From contig NZ_NMQT01000008.1 of assembly GCF_002234405.1 (NCBI RefSeq), positions 1 through 64,000 of the forward strand: 64,000 nucleotides of DNA. Reading direction: 5' to 3'. Position 1 is the first letter of the stretch. Every line of letters begins with the position of its first letter. Under the pieces are notes generated by a model, which worked only from the letters and a program-made list of their open reading frames with translations, did not search any database and was not told the DNA's origin. Position numbers and translations under genes: made by a program. Shown here piece by piece: positions 8,286-18,245 of the stretch. This DNA is from Amycolatopsis thailandensis. GTDB lineage: Bacteria; Actinomycetota; Actinomycetes; Mycobacteriales; Pseudonocardiaceae.

Positions 8286-11200
8286 GTGAAGGAGATTTCT
8301 CGCGTGCTCGAGCAAGGGTCGACCGAAGACAGGCTGAAGACCTACAGCGACCACACGTATCTGCACACAGCCATGGTGCGGCATCAAGGTACGGTGATCG
8401 CGTTCGCGATCGACGATCGACGCCGTATTCGTTACAGCGTGCTGGATCTGGATTCCGCGGCCGGATCCCGCGGCGCGGGTGGCGAGATCGATGCGCGGCA
8501 TTGGGCTGACGATCCCTGTCAGCTCGTCTTTCCTCGCGAGATAACCCGGGCCGGGTACGCCACGCTTGGCGCCGAGCGGCTGCCCCGGGTCCGGCTGGGT
8601 GGCCGGGTCGAGGTCGACCCTGGCGATGTCGTGCCGGACGACGAGATCGACGGCTTCCTGTCGGGCACCGGCCGGCTCACCGCCGCGGTGCCCTTTCAGG
8701 TGGTCTCCGATGGCAAGCACGTGTTCGTGTTCCGGCAGGCCGTCGACGCCGCTGACGCCAATGCCGTCTTTCGTACCGATCAAGGGAGTCTGACGGGGGA
8801 GCGGGGCGCGGACGGCGCCGCGGTCGCGGCCGGTGCGCTGCTGTGCGATCGTTTCGTTCTCGCGGGTGACCGGCTGCTGCCGGTTCAGGAGGTCCGGTAC
8901 CGGCGCAGCCGGCATCGGGACCGGCCTGCGTCGGCCAAGGACAGCCTCGGCATCGCCGACATGGACGACAAGCCGTTCCACGAGCCCACACTGGAACTGG
9001 GGTTCGCCGGCCGGGTCGCCGACGGGCGATTCACCGTCTTGCTCTTGCCCACCGCGATGGCCGGTACATCGCGTTGGCAATTCTTCGTGGCGGGCAACGA
9101 CTCCAGCCGGATCGACGCGATCAATGTCGAGCAGGGTGCGGACGGGTTGTTCGACACCCAGGGCACGCTGCTCTACACCAGCCCGGAAGCCGAGTACCGG
9201 AATTCGGTGCTGGAGCGGGAGCCAGGGACGTGCCCGTTCAGTAAGAAGCCGTTGGTACCGGTCGAGCCGGACACGCGGTTCGCAGAGTCCGCGCTGCGGT
9301 TGTCCGGCGGGGGCTGGGCGGACGCGGAGGCGCCCAGCGGGCTGGGCGAGGGCCCGTACACCCTCGAGGCCTGGATCAACTGGGACGGTGCCGAAGGCGT
9401 CGTGCTGTCCACCGGGAAACGAGGAATGAGCCTGTCGGTCACCGCGGACGGCCGGCTCAAAGCAAACCATGTCGGCAGTACCAGGACGACCGCGGAAGGC
9501 TTGGTCACGGCCGGTTGCTATGTCCATATCGCGGCGGTGTTCGACGGCACCCGGGTCACTCTCGTCGTCGACGGCGCGGTGCAGGACGCGCAGACGCTGC
9601 GGGTGGCGGAGGCACCCGAAAAGCTGTGGCTCGGCCAGGAGCCCGGCAAACCGAAGTTCGCCGGAGTGCTCGACGAGGTCCGGGTCTGGTCCCGCGCCCG
9701 GCGCACCGACCGGATCGTCGAGACGAGGGAACGGCGGCTGGTCGGCGACGAACCGGAATTGGCGGCTTACTATCGCTTCGACGAGGGAATCGGAGCGACC
9801 TGCTATGACCAGGGGCCCCGGGCAGCCCACGCCACCATCAGGGGCACGACCGAGTGGGTCGTTTCCGACGCTCCCCTCGCCGACCACGCCGGGATCCGCC
9901 GTGACTCATTCGCTGTCACGGGCCGCAACTTGACCGGTGGACTTTCGGCCGTTTTCTACCATCAGCAGGAGGAAGGCACCGTCGGCGACGGTGCCGTGCG
10001 CCCCCTCAAACGGCAAGCACGGGTGCTGGTCACCTGGGCCACGAGCGGAAACGGCGCCGACGACAGCCGGATCGCCGCGCTCGACCTGGCGGTCGCCAGG
10101 GACGGCCGGATCGCGCAACTCCCTGACGTCCTGGACCTGCCGGTGCTGGGCAGCGCCGTCGAGGAGGTCGACCCGGGAGAGGAGAACGTCCTTCGCGGCA
10201 AACTCGATACCCTGCGGCAGCGGCTTCGGACGGCCGAGCAGGGCAAGATGGAGTTGCAGGCCGACGTCAAGAACCGGGGCCGGGTGACGACGGCGTTGAC
10301 GCGGGCGCTGGCCGAGGCCACCAGCCTGGTGCTGGGCAACGCGAAACCGCCTGTCGCACTGATGTATCTCCATAACGACCAGGCGGGTTTCCGGCATTTG
10401 ACGGTCGGAGAGAACTCCGAAGACCTGATAGCGCCCGCGGGTGCCGGCGCCGGGACGAGCGAACGGGCGCAGTGGGAGTGGGACTCCTCCCAGCGGAAGA
10501 TCAAAAGCGTCAAAGCCGGCAAGTACCTGACGGGCAAAGAGAATCGCAAGGATTTCTTCCTGGGGGATGGCCGGGTCCTCAGCTTCGACGCGGAAACGGA
10601 GAAGAACGCTACCGCCGGCAAGTCCTTGACCTGCAAATGCTCCACGCCCTCGGGCTGGTTCAGCAGCCAGACCCTGGTCTGGGAAGACGGGCGCCCGGTC
10701 ATCCACGGCACCGGTACCTACGCCTACAACAACAAGACCTACCGGCAGCTCAAGGTGTTCCTCGTCCCGGCCGCACCCTCCGGTGACGCCGAGACCCGTG
10801 CCGTCGCGGCCGTGAAAGCCGCTTTTGTCCGGCTCAACACGGCATCCGACGCCAAAGCGGCTCTCGACGCATGGGACGCCGAGATCACTGCCGTGAACAC
10901 GGAGATCGAGAACGCGCAGCGACGGCTCGGCGTGATCACCGACTACGTCACCGGGCGCAGCACCCGTGCGCTTCCGATGGTGCATCTCGGGCAGGACCGG
11001 CTCGGCCTCGGCTGGTCGGGGGCTTTGCTGGACTTCGCCGCTGTCGAGGGTTCGCCTTTGCTGTCGGTCGGCGGCACCGGGCAGCTCGGGCTGTACTACC
11101 GCGACACCTCGGATCGGTTCACCGGCGTCTTCTACGACACCAACGTCGACCGTTCCACGAAGAAGGTCGCGGCCACCTGCGGTACCACGATCCTGCTCAG

Positions 11201-14200
11201 CGCCCGGGACGCGAGCGTGGATCTGGCCACCGTGACGGTGACCGTCGGCCCGGCACGAAACGCTGTCGAGGGCCGGTGCTCCCTGACCGTCGACATCGAA
11301 GGCGGCGACACCGAGACCTGGCAACTGTTGTCCCGGAACGCCCAAGATTTCGCCGCCGCGCTCAACGGACAGCGGAGCGAGCCGCTCCCGGTCGGCACGA
11401 CCACCGGGGCCGGAGACGGTGTGCTCACGCTCTCCGCTCCGGGCGCCGACCGCCCGCTCTCCGCGGGGGATCTGCTGACTGTCGGCGACTTGGCCTGCAC
11501 GGTCGCCGAAGCGGTACAGCGAACCGCGACCAGCGTACGCGTGCATGAGAACATTTCCGCGCTCGCCGCGGGCCTGCCCGTCCGGCTCGTTTCCTACGAT
11601 CCGGGCCTGGTGGGCCACGTCCGTCCCGGTGCCGAGGCTCGTTACGGTTCGCGGTATGTGACCGCGACCGTGATCTCGACCGCCGGCGAGGCCGGCGGTT
11701 CCGTGTCCGACGGTACGGCGACGGCCGGTGGTGAGGCCAGGCTCCCGCAATGGTGGAGTGACCTGCCCGGGCGCGCGTTGAGCTTCGGCCCGGAGACCAC
11801 GCCTCCCGCGCTGGACACGGCCCGGCACCTGGCGGCGGCGAGGCTGATCGACAACCTCACCGTCGAGGCATGGGTGAAGCCGGCCGCGGGCACGACCACC
11901 GAAGAGTCGCGCCGGATCGTGCACGTCAATACCGGCGACACGAGCGCTGATTCCAGCTTCACCCTGGGCTTCGGCGCCGCCACGGCCACCGAACCGGGAG
12001 CTCGGGCGCTCGTCGCCGGAGTGGGCGACCGATTCGTCACGACGACGACCACGGTCGCGGCGGACCGCTGGACCCATGTGGCCGCCGCGTTCGAACAGTC
12101 GTGGGCGCTGCGGTTCGCCAACGGCGTGTACGCCGAAGCCCGCCACGCCGCCGATCTCGACATCGGCCGCGAACTCACGCTCGAGGTCTTTCTCCGGGCC
12201 GACTCCCTCGGCGGCGCACAGGGTTTGCTGTCCAAGGGGCACATCGACGACGGGCGTGGCCGTCGTGTTCCCTATCAGCTCGGGGTCGCGGGCGACGGCA
12301 AGCTTGTCTTCTCCTTCCAGGGCCGTGACGGCGAAACCGTCCGGCTGGTTTCGGAGCGGGCGATCACGGCCGGGACCTTCCACCGGATCGCCGTCGTGCG
12401 CAGGCTCGGGGACTCCAGGGAGGAGAAGAAGGGGACCCGCGACATCTCGGTGCTCAACGCGGCGGGTACGGCGACCAAAATGGTGGTCGACACCATCGAA
12501 GCGCTGACGGTCAAACACTGGTCGGAGATCTCCTTCCACATCGACGGGGCGACGGCCGGGGCGGTACGGCACGATGACGCCCCGGAGCTGTCGCATCCGG
12601 GTCCGCTGGAGATCGGCCGGGTGCGGCGTGGTGCCGTCACCGAGGCGTTCACCGGTGAGATCAGCGAGATCCGGGTGTGGAACGTCGCACGGGACCGCAA
12701 GGACCTGGGCGCCGATCTGCCGGTGCCCTCGGTGGGCCAGGACGCCGCGACCGCGGACTCGTTCGAAGCCGCCGTCCGGCCGGAGGGGCTGGTGGCCCAC
12801 TGGCGGTTCGAGGAGAACGAGGGCAACGCGGCCACGGACGAATCCGGGAGTCACGCGGTCAGGCTCCACGGGGCCAAGTGGACGAAGAACCCCGATCCGC
12901 GCGGAAGCCGGTTCCGGCTCTATCTCGACGGCCAGGCCGTCCAGGCCACCCCGGTGGATGGCGGCCTGGACTACGGTCCGCCACAGTTCTCCCTCGGAGG
13001 CCGGACCGCCTCGTCGGGTGTGGCCGACCACTACCAGGGGATCCTGGAGGAAGTGCGGATCTGGCGCACCGCCCGCACCGGCGAACAGATCCTGGACAAC
13101 CTCTTCGGCAGGCTCACCGGCGAGATCTCGGATCTGCTGGCGTACTACCCGTTCGACGACGAGTCGACCGAGGCCACCGCGACCGAACTGGCCGACCACG
13201 GCCCGCGGGGTCTCGCGCTCGCGCTGGCCGGTGAGCGCGACCGGCCGGTCGCACTGATGTCCACCGCGCCGATCTCGTCGGAAACCCCGCAGGTGCGACC
13301 GGTGTTCGCCACCGGGCAGCCCCGGTTCGTCCAGCGCATCGGGGCGACACCGGCGGTCGCCGAGTACGCCGATCTGCAACGCCTCCCGGACCGCGCCACC
13401 CGAGGAGTGCTCAAGCGGGCCTACGCCTACGTGCGGGACGGCGTCTGGAACCTGATCACCGGGCACAAACTCGGTGACCTGGTCTCGGAGTGGGTGAGCC
13501 AGGTGCAGTTCGACCCGCAGGTGATCGGCTACATCGAAGGCGCTCCGCCGATCCCCGGGGAGAACCTCGTCGCGACCCGCCGCCCCGGCTCGCAGAGCTA
13601 CATCAACGCGACCATGGTGGAGTTCACCCAGGCGGACGGCGTCGAGCAGATCCTCTCGTCCGGGGACGAAGGAACCATGGAAGCCTCGCTGGCGATGAAG
13701 CTGGGCGCTCAATTCAAGGGCACCCACCGGTTCGTCAACGCGCCGCTGGGTATCGGTGTGTCGATGCCGCTCGTGGAGTGGGAGGCCAACATCGGCACCG
13801 GTGTCGAACTCGAATGGTCCACCGGCTGGGGAAACCAGGTCGAGGTCTCCCAGGGAGTAGAGACCGGGCGGTCCACCTCGATCGGGCTCAGCGGCGGCTG
13901 GGAGGCCGAACCGGCCACGGAGGCGGGCAAACGAGCGATGATCGAGAACGGCGGACGGCGGTTCGTGCCGGCCAACACCGGCTACGCGCTGGTGCAGTCG
14001 GAAACGGCCGACGTGTTCGCCCTGCGGCTCGCGCACACCGGAGCCGTGGTCGCCTACCGGATGCTGCCCAATCCGGACATCCCGCGGGACTGGAACCTGC
14101 TGCCCTTCAAGATCAATCCGCGCTACACCAAGCAGGGCACCTTGGACGGCATGGCCGGTTTCGTGAAGCAGGGGACCGAGGCCTGGGAGAAACGGATGGA

Positions 14201-15236
14201 CGATTCCTACCAGGGGCTCGGGGACCACGGCGAGTTCAGCTATTTCAAGCCCGCGGAGGCGTACCGGCTCAAGCGCCGGATCACCGAGGATCAGCAGCGC
14301 AGGCAGGCCTACTACGCCGGACTGTCCACGGCCGACTCCGTCCAGGACCGTGCGCAGAGCCGGGCCGAGGACCTGCTGAGCCGCTTCACCGGCCCACTCT
14401 CCGGGCAGGGCAAGGGAAACGCGAGCAAAGAGGCCTCGGGATACGCCCGCCGGGACATCGTCAACACCTACGTGTGGTCGGCCGACGGAGGGTTCTTCGC
14501 CGAGTCCACCGGCTTCACGGACGTGGTCACCGAGACCACGACCGGCGCCTACAGCTTCAAGGGCATGGGGACGACCGGGGTATCGGCCGAAGCCGTGGTC
14601 GGTGGGGCGGTCGGAGTCAACTTCCAGCTGGATGCCTCCTTCGGCGGGAGCATCAACCGCACCCACGCCACCAGCACCGAGTCCACACGATCGTTCAGCC
14701 TGGACGTCACCGTCGACACTCCCGGCGACATGCAGAAGTACGACAAGGACTACAACCCGGTCTTCGACGGCGACGGCAACGCGGTCGAGATCCCCGGTCG
14801 GGTGGACGCCTACCGGTTCATGACGTTCTATCTCGACAGCGACAAGGCGAACTTCGACGACTTCTACGGCAAGGTCGTCGACGGGACCTGGCTGGATTCG
14901 GCCGACCCCAACGCGCTCGCGCTCAAACAGGCGCAGCAGTCCGAGCACAAGCCACCGTGCTGGCGGGTGCTGCACCGGGTCACCTTCGTCAGCCGCAAAC
15001 TCCCGCCGCTGCTCACCGGGGACGCCCCGCCCTTGGAGAAGGCCATGCACACGGCCGACATCGGCAGCAACTACGAACTGGTCCGGCGGCTCGAACCCTA
15101 CGTGGACCGTTCGGTGGCCGACCGTGCGGAACTGCACCGGCAGGTCGCGGCGGCGATCGGCCGTGTCCTGCCGGAACTGGCACCGCACACCAAGGTGATC
15201 GCCGACCTGTTCGCGGACTACCTCGACGTGAGCTGA
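8286..15236 (+). CDS. Giant LamG-repeat protein with beta-rich C-terminal domain
   Basis: 2,316 codons from GTG 8286. GTG 8304 has an AAGGAG box nine bases upstream and may be the real start. Jelly-roll LamG modules sit at residues about 350-505, 1165-1275, 1275-1525 and 1535-1635 (YTLEAWINW, LDEVRVWSRARR, AAYYRFDEG and repeats of these). A coiled coil is near 636-685. The last 585 residues have long Ser/Thr/Gly-rich alternating strands (around 1795-1870 and 2065-2145), as in beta-pore-forming toxins. There is no signal peptide or membrane helix, so export, if any, would need a non-Sec route. LamG is secure. The pore-forming idea is an inference from strand pattern only. Confidence 0.8.
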   Translation: MKEISRVLEQGSTEDRLKTYSDHTYLHTAMVRHQGTVIAFAIDDRRRIRYSVLDLDSAAGSRGAGGEIDARHWADDPCQLVFPREITRAGYATLGAERLPRVRLGGRVEVDPGDVVPDDEIDGFLSGTGRLTAAVPFQVVSDGKHVFVFRQAVDAADANAVFRTDQGSLTGERGADGAAVAAGALLCDRFVLAGDRLLPVQEVRYRRSRHRDRPASAKDSLGIADMDDKPFHEPTLELGFAGRVADGRFTVLLLPTAMAGTSRWQFFVAGNDSSRIDAINVEQGADGLFDTQGTLLYTSPEAEYRNSVLEREPGTCPFSKKPLVPVEPDTRFAESALRLSGGGWADAEAPSGLGEGPYTLEAWINWDGAEGVVLSTGKRGMSLSVTADGRLKANHVGSTRTTAEGLVTAGCYVHIAAVFDGTRVTLVVDGAVQDAQTLRVAEAPEKLWLGQEPGKPKFAGVLDEVRVWSRARRTDRIVETRERRLVGDEPELAAYYRFDEGIGATCYDQGPRAAHATIRGTTEWVVSDAPLADHAGIRRDSFAVTGRNLTGGLSAVFYHQQEEGTVGDGAVRPLKRQARVLVTWATSGNGADDSRIAALDLAVARDGRIAQLPDVLDLPVLGSAVEEVDPGEENVLRGKLDTLRQRLRTAEQGKMELQADVKNRGRVTTALTRALAEATSLVLGNAKPPVALMYLHNDQAGFRHLTVGENSEDLIAPAGAGAGTSERAQWEWDSSQRKIKSVKAGKYLTGKENRKDFFLGDGRVLSFDAETEKNATAGKSLTCKCSTPSGWFSSQTLVWEDGRPVIHGTGTYAYNNKTYRQLKVFLVPAAPSGDAETRAVAAVKAAFVRLNTASDAKAALDAWDAEITAVNTEIENAQRRLGVITDYVTGRSTRALPMVHLGQDRLGLGWSGALLDFAAVEGSPLLSVGGTGQLGLYYRDTSDRFTGVFYDTNVDRSTKKVAATCGTTILLSARDASVDLATVTVTVGPARNAVEGRCSLTVDIEGGDTETWQLLSRNAQDFAAALNGQRSEPLPVGTTTGAGDGVLTLSAPGADRPLSAGDLLTVGDLACTVAEAVQRTATSVRVHENISALAAGLPVRLVSYDPGLVGHVRPGAEARYGSRYVTATVISTAGEAGGSVSDGTATAGGEARLPQWWSDLPGRALSFGPETTPPALDTARHLAAARLIDNLTVEAWVKPAAGTTTEESRRIVHVNTGDTSADSSFTLGFGAATATEPGARALVAGVGDRFVTTTTTVAADRWTHVAAAFEQSWALRFANGVYAEARHAADLDIGRELTLEVFLRADSLGGAQGLLSKGHIDDGRGRRVPYQLGVAGDGKLVFSFQGRDGETVRLVSERAITAGTFHRIAVVRRLGDSREEKKGTRDISVLNAAGTATKMVVDTIEALTVKHWSEISFHIDGATAGAVRHDDAPELSHPGPLEIGRVRRGAVTEAFTGEISEIRVWNVARDRKDLGADLPVPSVGQDAATADSFEAAVRPEGLVAHWRFEENEGNAATDESGSHAVRLHGAKWTKNPDPRGSRFRLYLDGQAVQATPVDGGLDYGPPQFSLGGRTASSGVADHYQGILEEVRIWRTARTGEQILDNLFGRLTGEISDLLAYYPFDDESTEATATELADHGPRGLALALAGERDRPVALMSTAPISSETPQVRPVFATGQPRFVQRIGATPAVAEYADLQRLPDRATRGVLKRAYAYVRDGVWNLITGHKLGDLVSEWVSQVQFDPQVIGYIEGAPPIPGENLVATRRPGSQSYINATMVEFTQADGVEQILSSGDEGTMEASLAMKLGAQFKGTHRFVNAPLGIGVSMPLVEWEANIGTGVELEWSTGWGNQVEVSQGVETGRSTSIGLSGGWEAEPATEAGKRAMIENGGRRFVPANTGYALVQSETADVFALRLAHTGAVVAYRMLPNPDIPRDWNLLPFKINPRYTKQGTLDGMAGFVKQGTEAWEKRMDDSYQGLGDHGEFSYFKPAEAYRLKRRITEDQQRRQAYYAGLSTADSVQDRAQSRAEDLLSRFTGPLSGQGKGNASKEASGYARRDIVNTYVWSADGGFFAESTGFTDVVTETTTGAYSFKGMGTTGVSAEAVVGGAVGVNFQLDASFGGSINRTHATSTESTRSFSLDVTVDTPGDMQKYDKDYNPVFDGDGNAVEIPGRVDAYRFMTFYLDSDKANFDDFYGKVVDGTWLDSADPNALALKQAQQSEHKPPCWRVLHRVTFVSRKLPPLLTGDAPPLEKAMHTADIGSNYELVRRLEPYVDRSVADRAELHRQVAAAIGRVLPELAPHTKVIADLFADYLDVS

Positions 15237-15269
15237 GGGCCGGAGCCTGGAAACGACAAGGAGCACAAG

Positions 15270-15428
15270 ATCGTCACGGGCAAGGTCAGCATCACGCGCC
15301 TCGTCACACAGGGTGGCGTGCTCAGCCCGGAGGAAACTGAGAAGCTGCGACTAGTCCTCACGGAAAAAGTGTCATCACTGACATTGGAAGACCTGCTGGA
15401 ACTCGCCGGAACTGGCGACCCGGACTAG
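15270..15428 (+). CDS. Small acidic ORF with apparent ATC start
   Basis: A 53-codon frame ending in TAG at 15426-15428. An AAGGAG box (15258-15263) sits six bases before an ATC codon. No ATG, and no GTG or TTG with a ribosome binding site, fits better; an internal GTG at 15318 would leave 36 residues. The product has two predicted helices, rich in Leu/Glu/Lys (PEETEKLRLVLTEK). It starts 34 bases after the giant LamG gene, so co-transcription is likely. It could be a cognate chaperone, inhibitor or immunity-like partner, but nothing is recognised. Confidence 0.4.
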   Translation: MVTGKVSITRLVTQGGVLSPEETEKLRLVLTEKVSSLTLEDLLELAGTGDPD

Positions 15429-15439
15429 GCATGTCCTTT

Positions 15440-15499
15440 TGCTCCATGAGTGTGCCCGTAGCTTCTCGTAGCACGATTTCCTGGCAAACTCATGGAGCA
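15440..15499. repeat. Inverted repeat, 12-bp arms
   Basis: TGCTCCATGAGT at 15440-15451 and its exact complement at 15488-15499 enclose 36 bases. A second small hairpin (CTCCTAA/TTAGGAG, 15509-15527) follows. No T-run follows either stem. The location after the LamG operon allows an RNA structure or a transcriptional attenuator upstream of the membrane-protein genes. Confidence 0.4.
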
Positions 15500-15586
15500 G
15501 GGAACGGCTCCTAAAGGGCTTAGGAGGTGTCACGGTAGCGTTCCGAACGCTGGAGCACACCGTGGGTGTAAGACGAGGTGGCCTGG

Positions 15587-15907
15587 ATGACGTGGCTGAC
15601 GCCGGTACTGGCCCTGGTGGCCGGGTTACTGACCGCCGGCGCGGCCTTCCTCGGGGTAAGGGTGACCGTTCGGCAGAAGGAGCAGTCGGAGGGCCGCAGC
15701 GAGTGGCGGGCTCGTCTCCAGATGGCCCAAGAGCTGTACTGGTCGAGTGATGTGGAGAAGCGCTTGGCCGGGATAGGGATCCTCGATGTCCTGGCGGAGT
15801 CCGATCTCGCTGGACCGGATGAACTGAGGATGATCGAAGTGTTCCTCAAGCCGATCCTCCGGCAACCCCCTCCGCCCGAAGATCTGGAGGCGGGTGACGC
15901 GGACTGA
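15587..15907 (+). CDS. Small membrane protein
   Basis: 106 residues from ATG 15587; GTG 15578 is an alternative. One N-terminal transmembrane helix (residues 4-24, WLTPVLALVAGLL region) is followed by a charged cytosolic-type helical domain ending in a proline-rich acidic tail. The stop overlaps the next start in TGATG, so it is translationally coupled to the PrsW-like gene. The family is not recognised. It may modulate or anchor its membrane partner. Confidence 0.65.
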   Translation: MTWLTPVLALVAGLLTAGAAFLGVRVTVRQKEQSEGRSEWRARLQMAQELYWSSDVEKRLAGIGILDVLAESDLAGPDELRMIEVFLKPILRQPPPPEDLEAGDAD

Positions 15908-17196
15908 TGACGCAACGTTTCTCCCAGGCCGAGGTCAGCGCCGCTGCCCGTCTTCAGGCGTCGATCGATACCAAACTCGGTAGAGACCCTACTCCGCCAC
16001 GAAGCCACGAGACCGCCGTGCCGACATCGGACAGACCTGTTTCACCGGATCTTCGGGCCGCGGCCGCCCAGCTGCACCGGAAGATCAGCCGGCGGTTGAA
16101 TCGTGACCCCATGCCCAGCGTATGGGTCGGGATACTGCGCCCGCCGATCGTGTTGACCGTTCTGTCGACTTTGCTGCTTGTCGCACTGAAGGTGAATCCC
16201 GTCGCGGCCTTGGTGGCCGTGTTGTCCGTGAGTTTTCCGGTGGGCGTCCTGCGCTGGATCGACCGCTGGCGTCCCAAGACCGAAGGGCAGTTCTGGCGTT
16301 CCTTCGGGCGGGGAGCGTGGGCGGGCTTCATCGTCTTGCTGGTGATGGAAGCCATGCGTGCGCGGCAAGGCACCGGCGCAACGCTTGAACGTCTGCTGGG
16401 TGAACCGATGCTGGCGGAGTTGCTCAAGGGGATCTTCGTCATCCTCATCGTGATCCGGATGAACGGTGACCTGGACCGGATGCTCGACTGGATCGTGTAC
16501 GGCGGTTTCGTGGCCGCAGGCTTCGCGTTCATCGAAAACGTCTTTTCGTTCGCCGCCTTCCACGCCGGCGTGCCGACCGCCGCTCCCGGCGAGGTCGCCG
16601 CGTTCACGCTGCGCGGCGTCCTGACCCCTTTCATGAATCTGCTGTGCACGTGCCTGATCGTTGTCGGCGTGGCTCTGGCGATCCGGACGCGTCGCTTGCT
16701 GGTTCAACTTGGCGCCCCGCTCCTGGGGACTCTTGGGGCGGTCTGGCTGCACAGCGTGTGGATTCGCACGGAGACCCTGCCTCCTGCCGCTTTCATCAAC
16801 GTGTATTTCCTCATCATGGTGCCGGTCTTCGCCCTCACTGCGCTGGTCGTATACCACCAGCATGCCCGCGACCTGCGCGCTCTCGCGGCCGAACTACCGG
16901 ATCTGGTCGCGGACAAGGTCGTCGTTCCGGCCGAGCTCGTCCTGCTCAGCAGCCTGCGGGCCCGGCGACATTGGCGCACCGCGGTACGCAAACGTTCCGG
17001 CATACGCACGGCGCGCGCGGTAGCGCAGTACCAGGAGGCGGTAACCGAGCTGGCGGTCCTCCGCCGTTCCATCCGGGCCGGTGACGTCGGCTCCGGCGTT
17101 CGCGCCAGGGAACTCGACCTGATGCGAGAGGTCGCCAGAACCCAAGTCGAAGCGACCTGGCTGGACGGCGCGGTCACTTCGCAAGCCAAGCGATGA
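15907..17196 (+). CDS. PrsW-like intramembrane protease homologue, altered motifs
   Basis: 429 residues: a soluble N-terminal 70, then about eight membrane helices (residues 75-320), then a basic helical cytosolic tail. The PrsW landmarks are recognisable: LAELLKGI in place of EExxK, then DWIVYGGFVAAGFAFIENVF with the FxxxE glutamate, an RGVLTPFMN helix and WLHSVW. The first Glu of EExxK is Ala and the His expected after TPFM is Asn, so two putative metal or catalytic positions differ. It may be an inactive sensor-type member. It is coupled to the single-helix protein upstream. Confidence 0.7.
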   Translation: MTQRFSQAEVSAAARLQASIDTKLGRDPTPPRSHETAVPTSDRPVSPDLRAAAAQLHRKISRRLNRDPMPSVWVGILRPPIVLTVLSTLLLVALKVNPVAALVAVLSVSFPVGVLRWIDRWRPKTEGQFWRSFGRGAWAGFIVLLVMEAMRARQGTGATLERLLGEPMLAELLKGIFVILIVIRMNGDLDRMLDWIVYGGFVAAGFAFIENVFSFAAFHAGVPTAAPGEVAAFTLRGVLTPFMNLLCTCLIVVGVALAIRTRRLLVQLGAPLLGTLGAVWLHSVWIRTETLPPAAFINVYFLIMVPVFALTALVVYHQHARDLRALAAELPDLVADKVVVPAELVLLSSLRARRHWRTAVRKRSGIRTARAVAQYQEAVTELAVLRRSIRAGDVGSGVRARELDLMREVARTQVEATWLDGAVTSQAKR

Positions 17197-17522
17197 AACA
17201 ACCCGAACGACGCTGAGCCCGGGAGCCGTGCGGTCGACTCGTGATGTTGATCCGGAGGCCGGCGTTTCGGGCTGGTGGCGGTGGGCGTGCGGTTGAGCGG
17301 TCGGGGACGGCCCGTGAGAGCGCACCTGTCCAGCCGGTCCGAGAATCCGGCGGGACGCAGACCCACGCTGCTGTCCAGGGCGGGCCGATGCCGGGCACCG
17401 TCAGATTGTGCTGGCCGCGGATGACGAGACAACGTCCACGGGGCCATTCACGAGACGATCTGCTGAGCTTTGAAAGCGCTCGGACTCGTGCGTCCTGTCA
17501 TTTGTCTGCTATCGGCGCGCTG

Positions 17523-17723
17523 GTGTCGAGGAGCTTGGATTTGATCTCGCCGGTGCCGGGTGGTAGCCCTACGCGACTTCGGTTCCGGAACATGCTGGTC
17601 GTGGTGGCCATCGTGCTCGGGCTGATCGCCGTACTCATCCCGAACCGGACGGTGGCCGCCGCCGCCGTCATCGTCGGCACAGCCGGCGCCACTTTGATCA
17701 AACTGACCTTCCGGAAGGACTAG
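17523..17723 (+). CDS. Putative small membrane protein
   Basis: 66 codons from GTG 17523, with an ATG at 17592 as a shorter option. The C-terminal 44 residues form two hydrophobic helices (MLVVVAIVLGLIAVLIP and an Ala/Val-rich stretch) ending in a basic tail. The upstream half has weak coding character and there is no clear ribosome binding site. The flanking 17197-17522 holds nothing recognisable. Confidence 0.35.
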   Translation: MSRSLDLISPVPGGSPTRLRFRNMLVVVAIVLGLIAVLIPNRTVAAAAVIVGTAGATLIKLTFRKD

Positions 17724-17799
17724 AGCCCCGCCTGTGACACCCGCCCCGTGCGTCCCCCCTGGCACAGGGGGATGTGCCCTCGTCCCCTCCGATTTCTTG

Positions 17800-17979
17800 G
17801 GCCACGCCGTCTCCAATTGGGCTCCAGTGCCGAAGTAGAGCCGGACACGGTCCGATACCCCGCGACACGCCGTTTGCACTAAGATCCGCGTTGACCTGCA
17901 TAAACTGTCAAAATCCGGCGCAGCCCGACACCTGCTGACATGGCAGGGGAGGCGTCTTGTAATCCGAGGGAACCTGCAG
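17800..17979 (+). other. att-like end module, copy 1
   Basis: About 180 bases that align with 42451-42631 in the same orientation. It begins with the C-terminal codons of a vanished gene (reading GHAVSNWAP then stop at 17833-17837). It continues with a CGTTGACCTGCATAAACTG block and GACATGGC, and ends in CTTGTAATCCGAGGGAACCTGCA. The last part resembles the anticodon-loop core that tRNA-targeting integrases use. It lies just upstream of the intact integrase and is probably an attachment or regulatory region of that element family. Confidence 0.5.
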
Positions 17980-18245
17980 CTTGTCGACGTGGACGGGGAG
18001 CGCTGTTTGGTCCGAGCGGAACTATCCGGCCGGGCGAATAGAGTACCGGCCTGCCGCACGCCATCAGGGCTCGAACCCCTGAACCTGCTTTAGCGGACGT
18101 CTCAGCGTCGAACGAAGCAGATAAGAGCGGAGTTGCGTTGCTTGCCTTCGTCGCGTTTGCACTAGAAGTTTCCGAGTTGCGAACTGTCAAATGGTGGCGC
18201 ATACCGGGTCTGTCCACTTTCGACGCTGGCGCCCGGGAGGTCAGT

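Noticed and set aside
9906-15266. 1,786-codon open frame on the minus strand
   Set aside because: It is the antisense shadow of the LamG gene; its residues are Arg/Gly/Val/Asp-rich without any motif.
18063-18084. TCAGGGCTCGAACCCCTGAA, resembling a tRNA T-arm
   Set aside because: Stem lengths do not fit a T-arm and no other tRNA part is present; it shares only 13 bases with the tRNA-Ala fragment.
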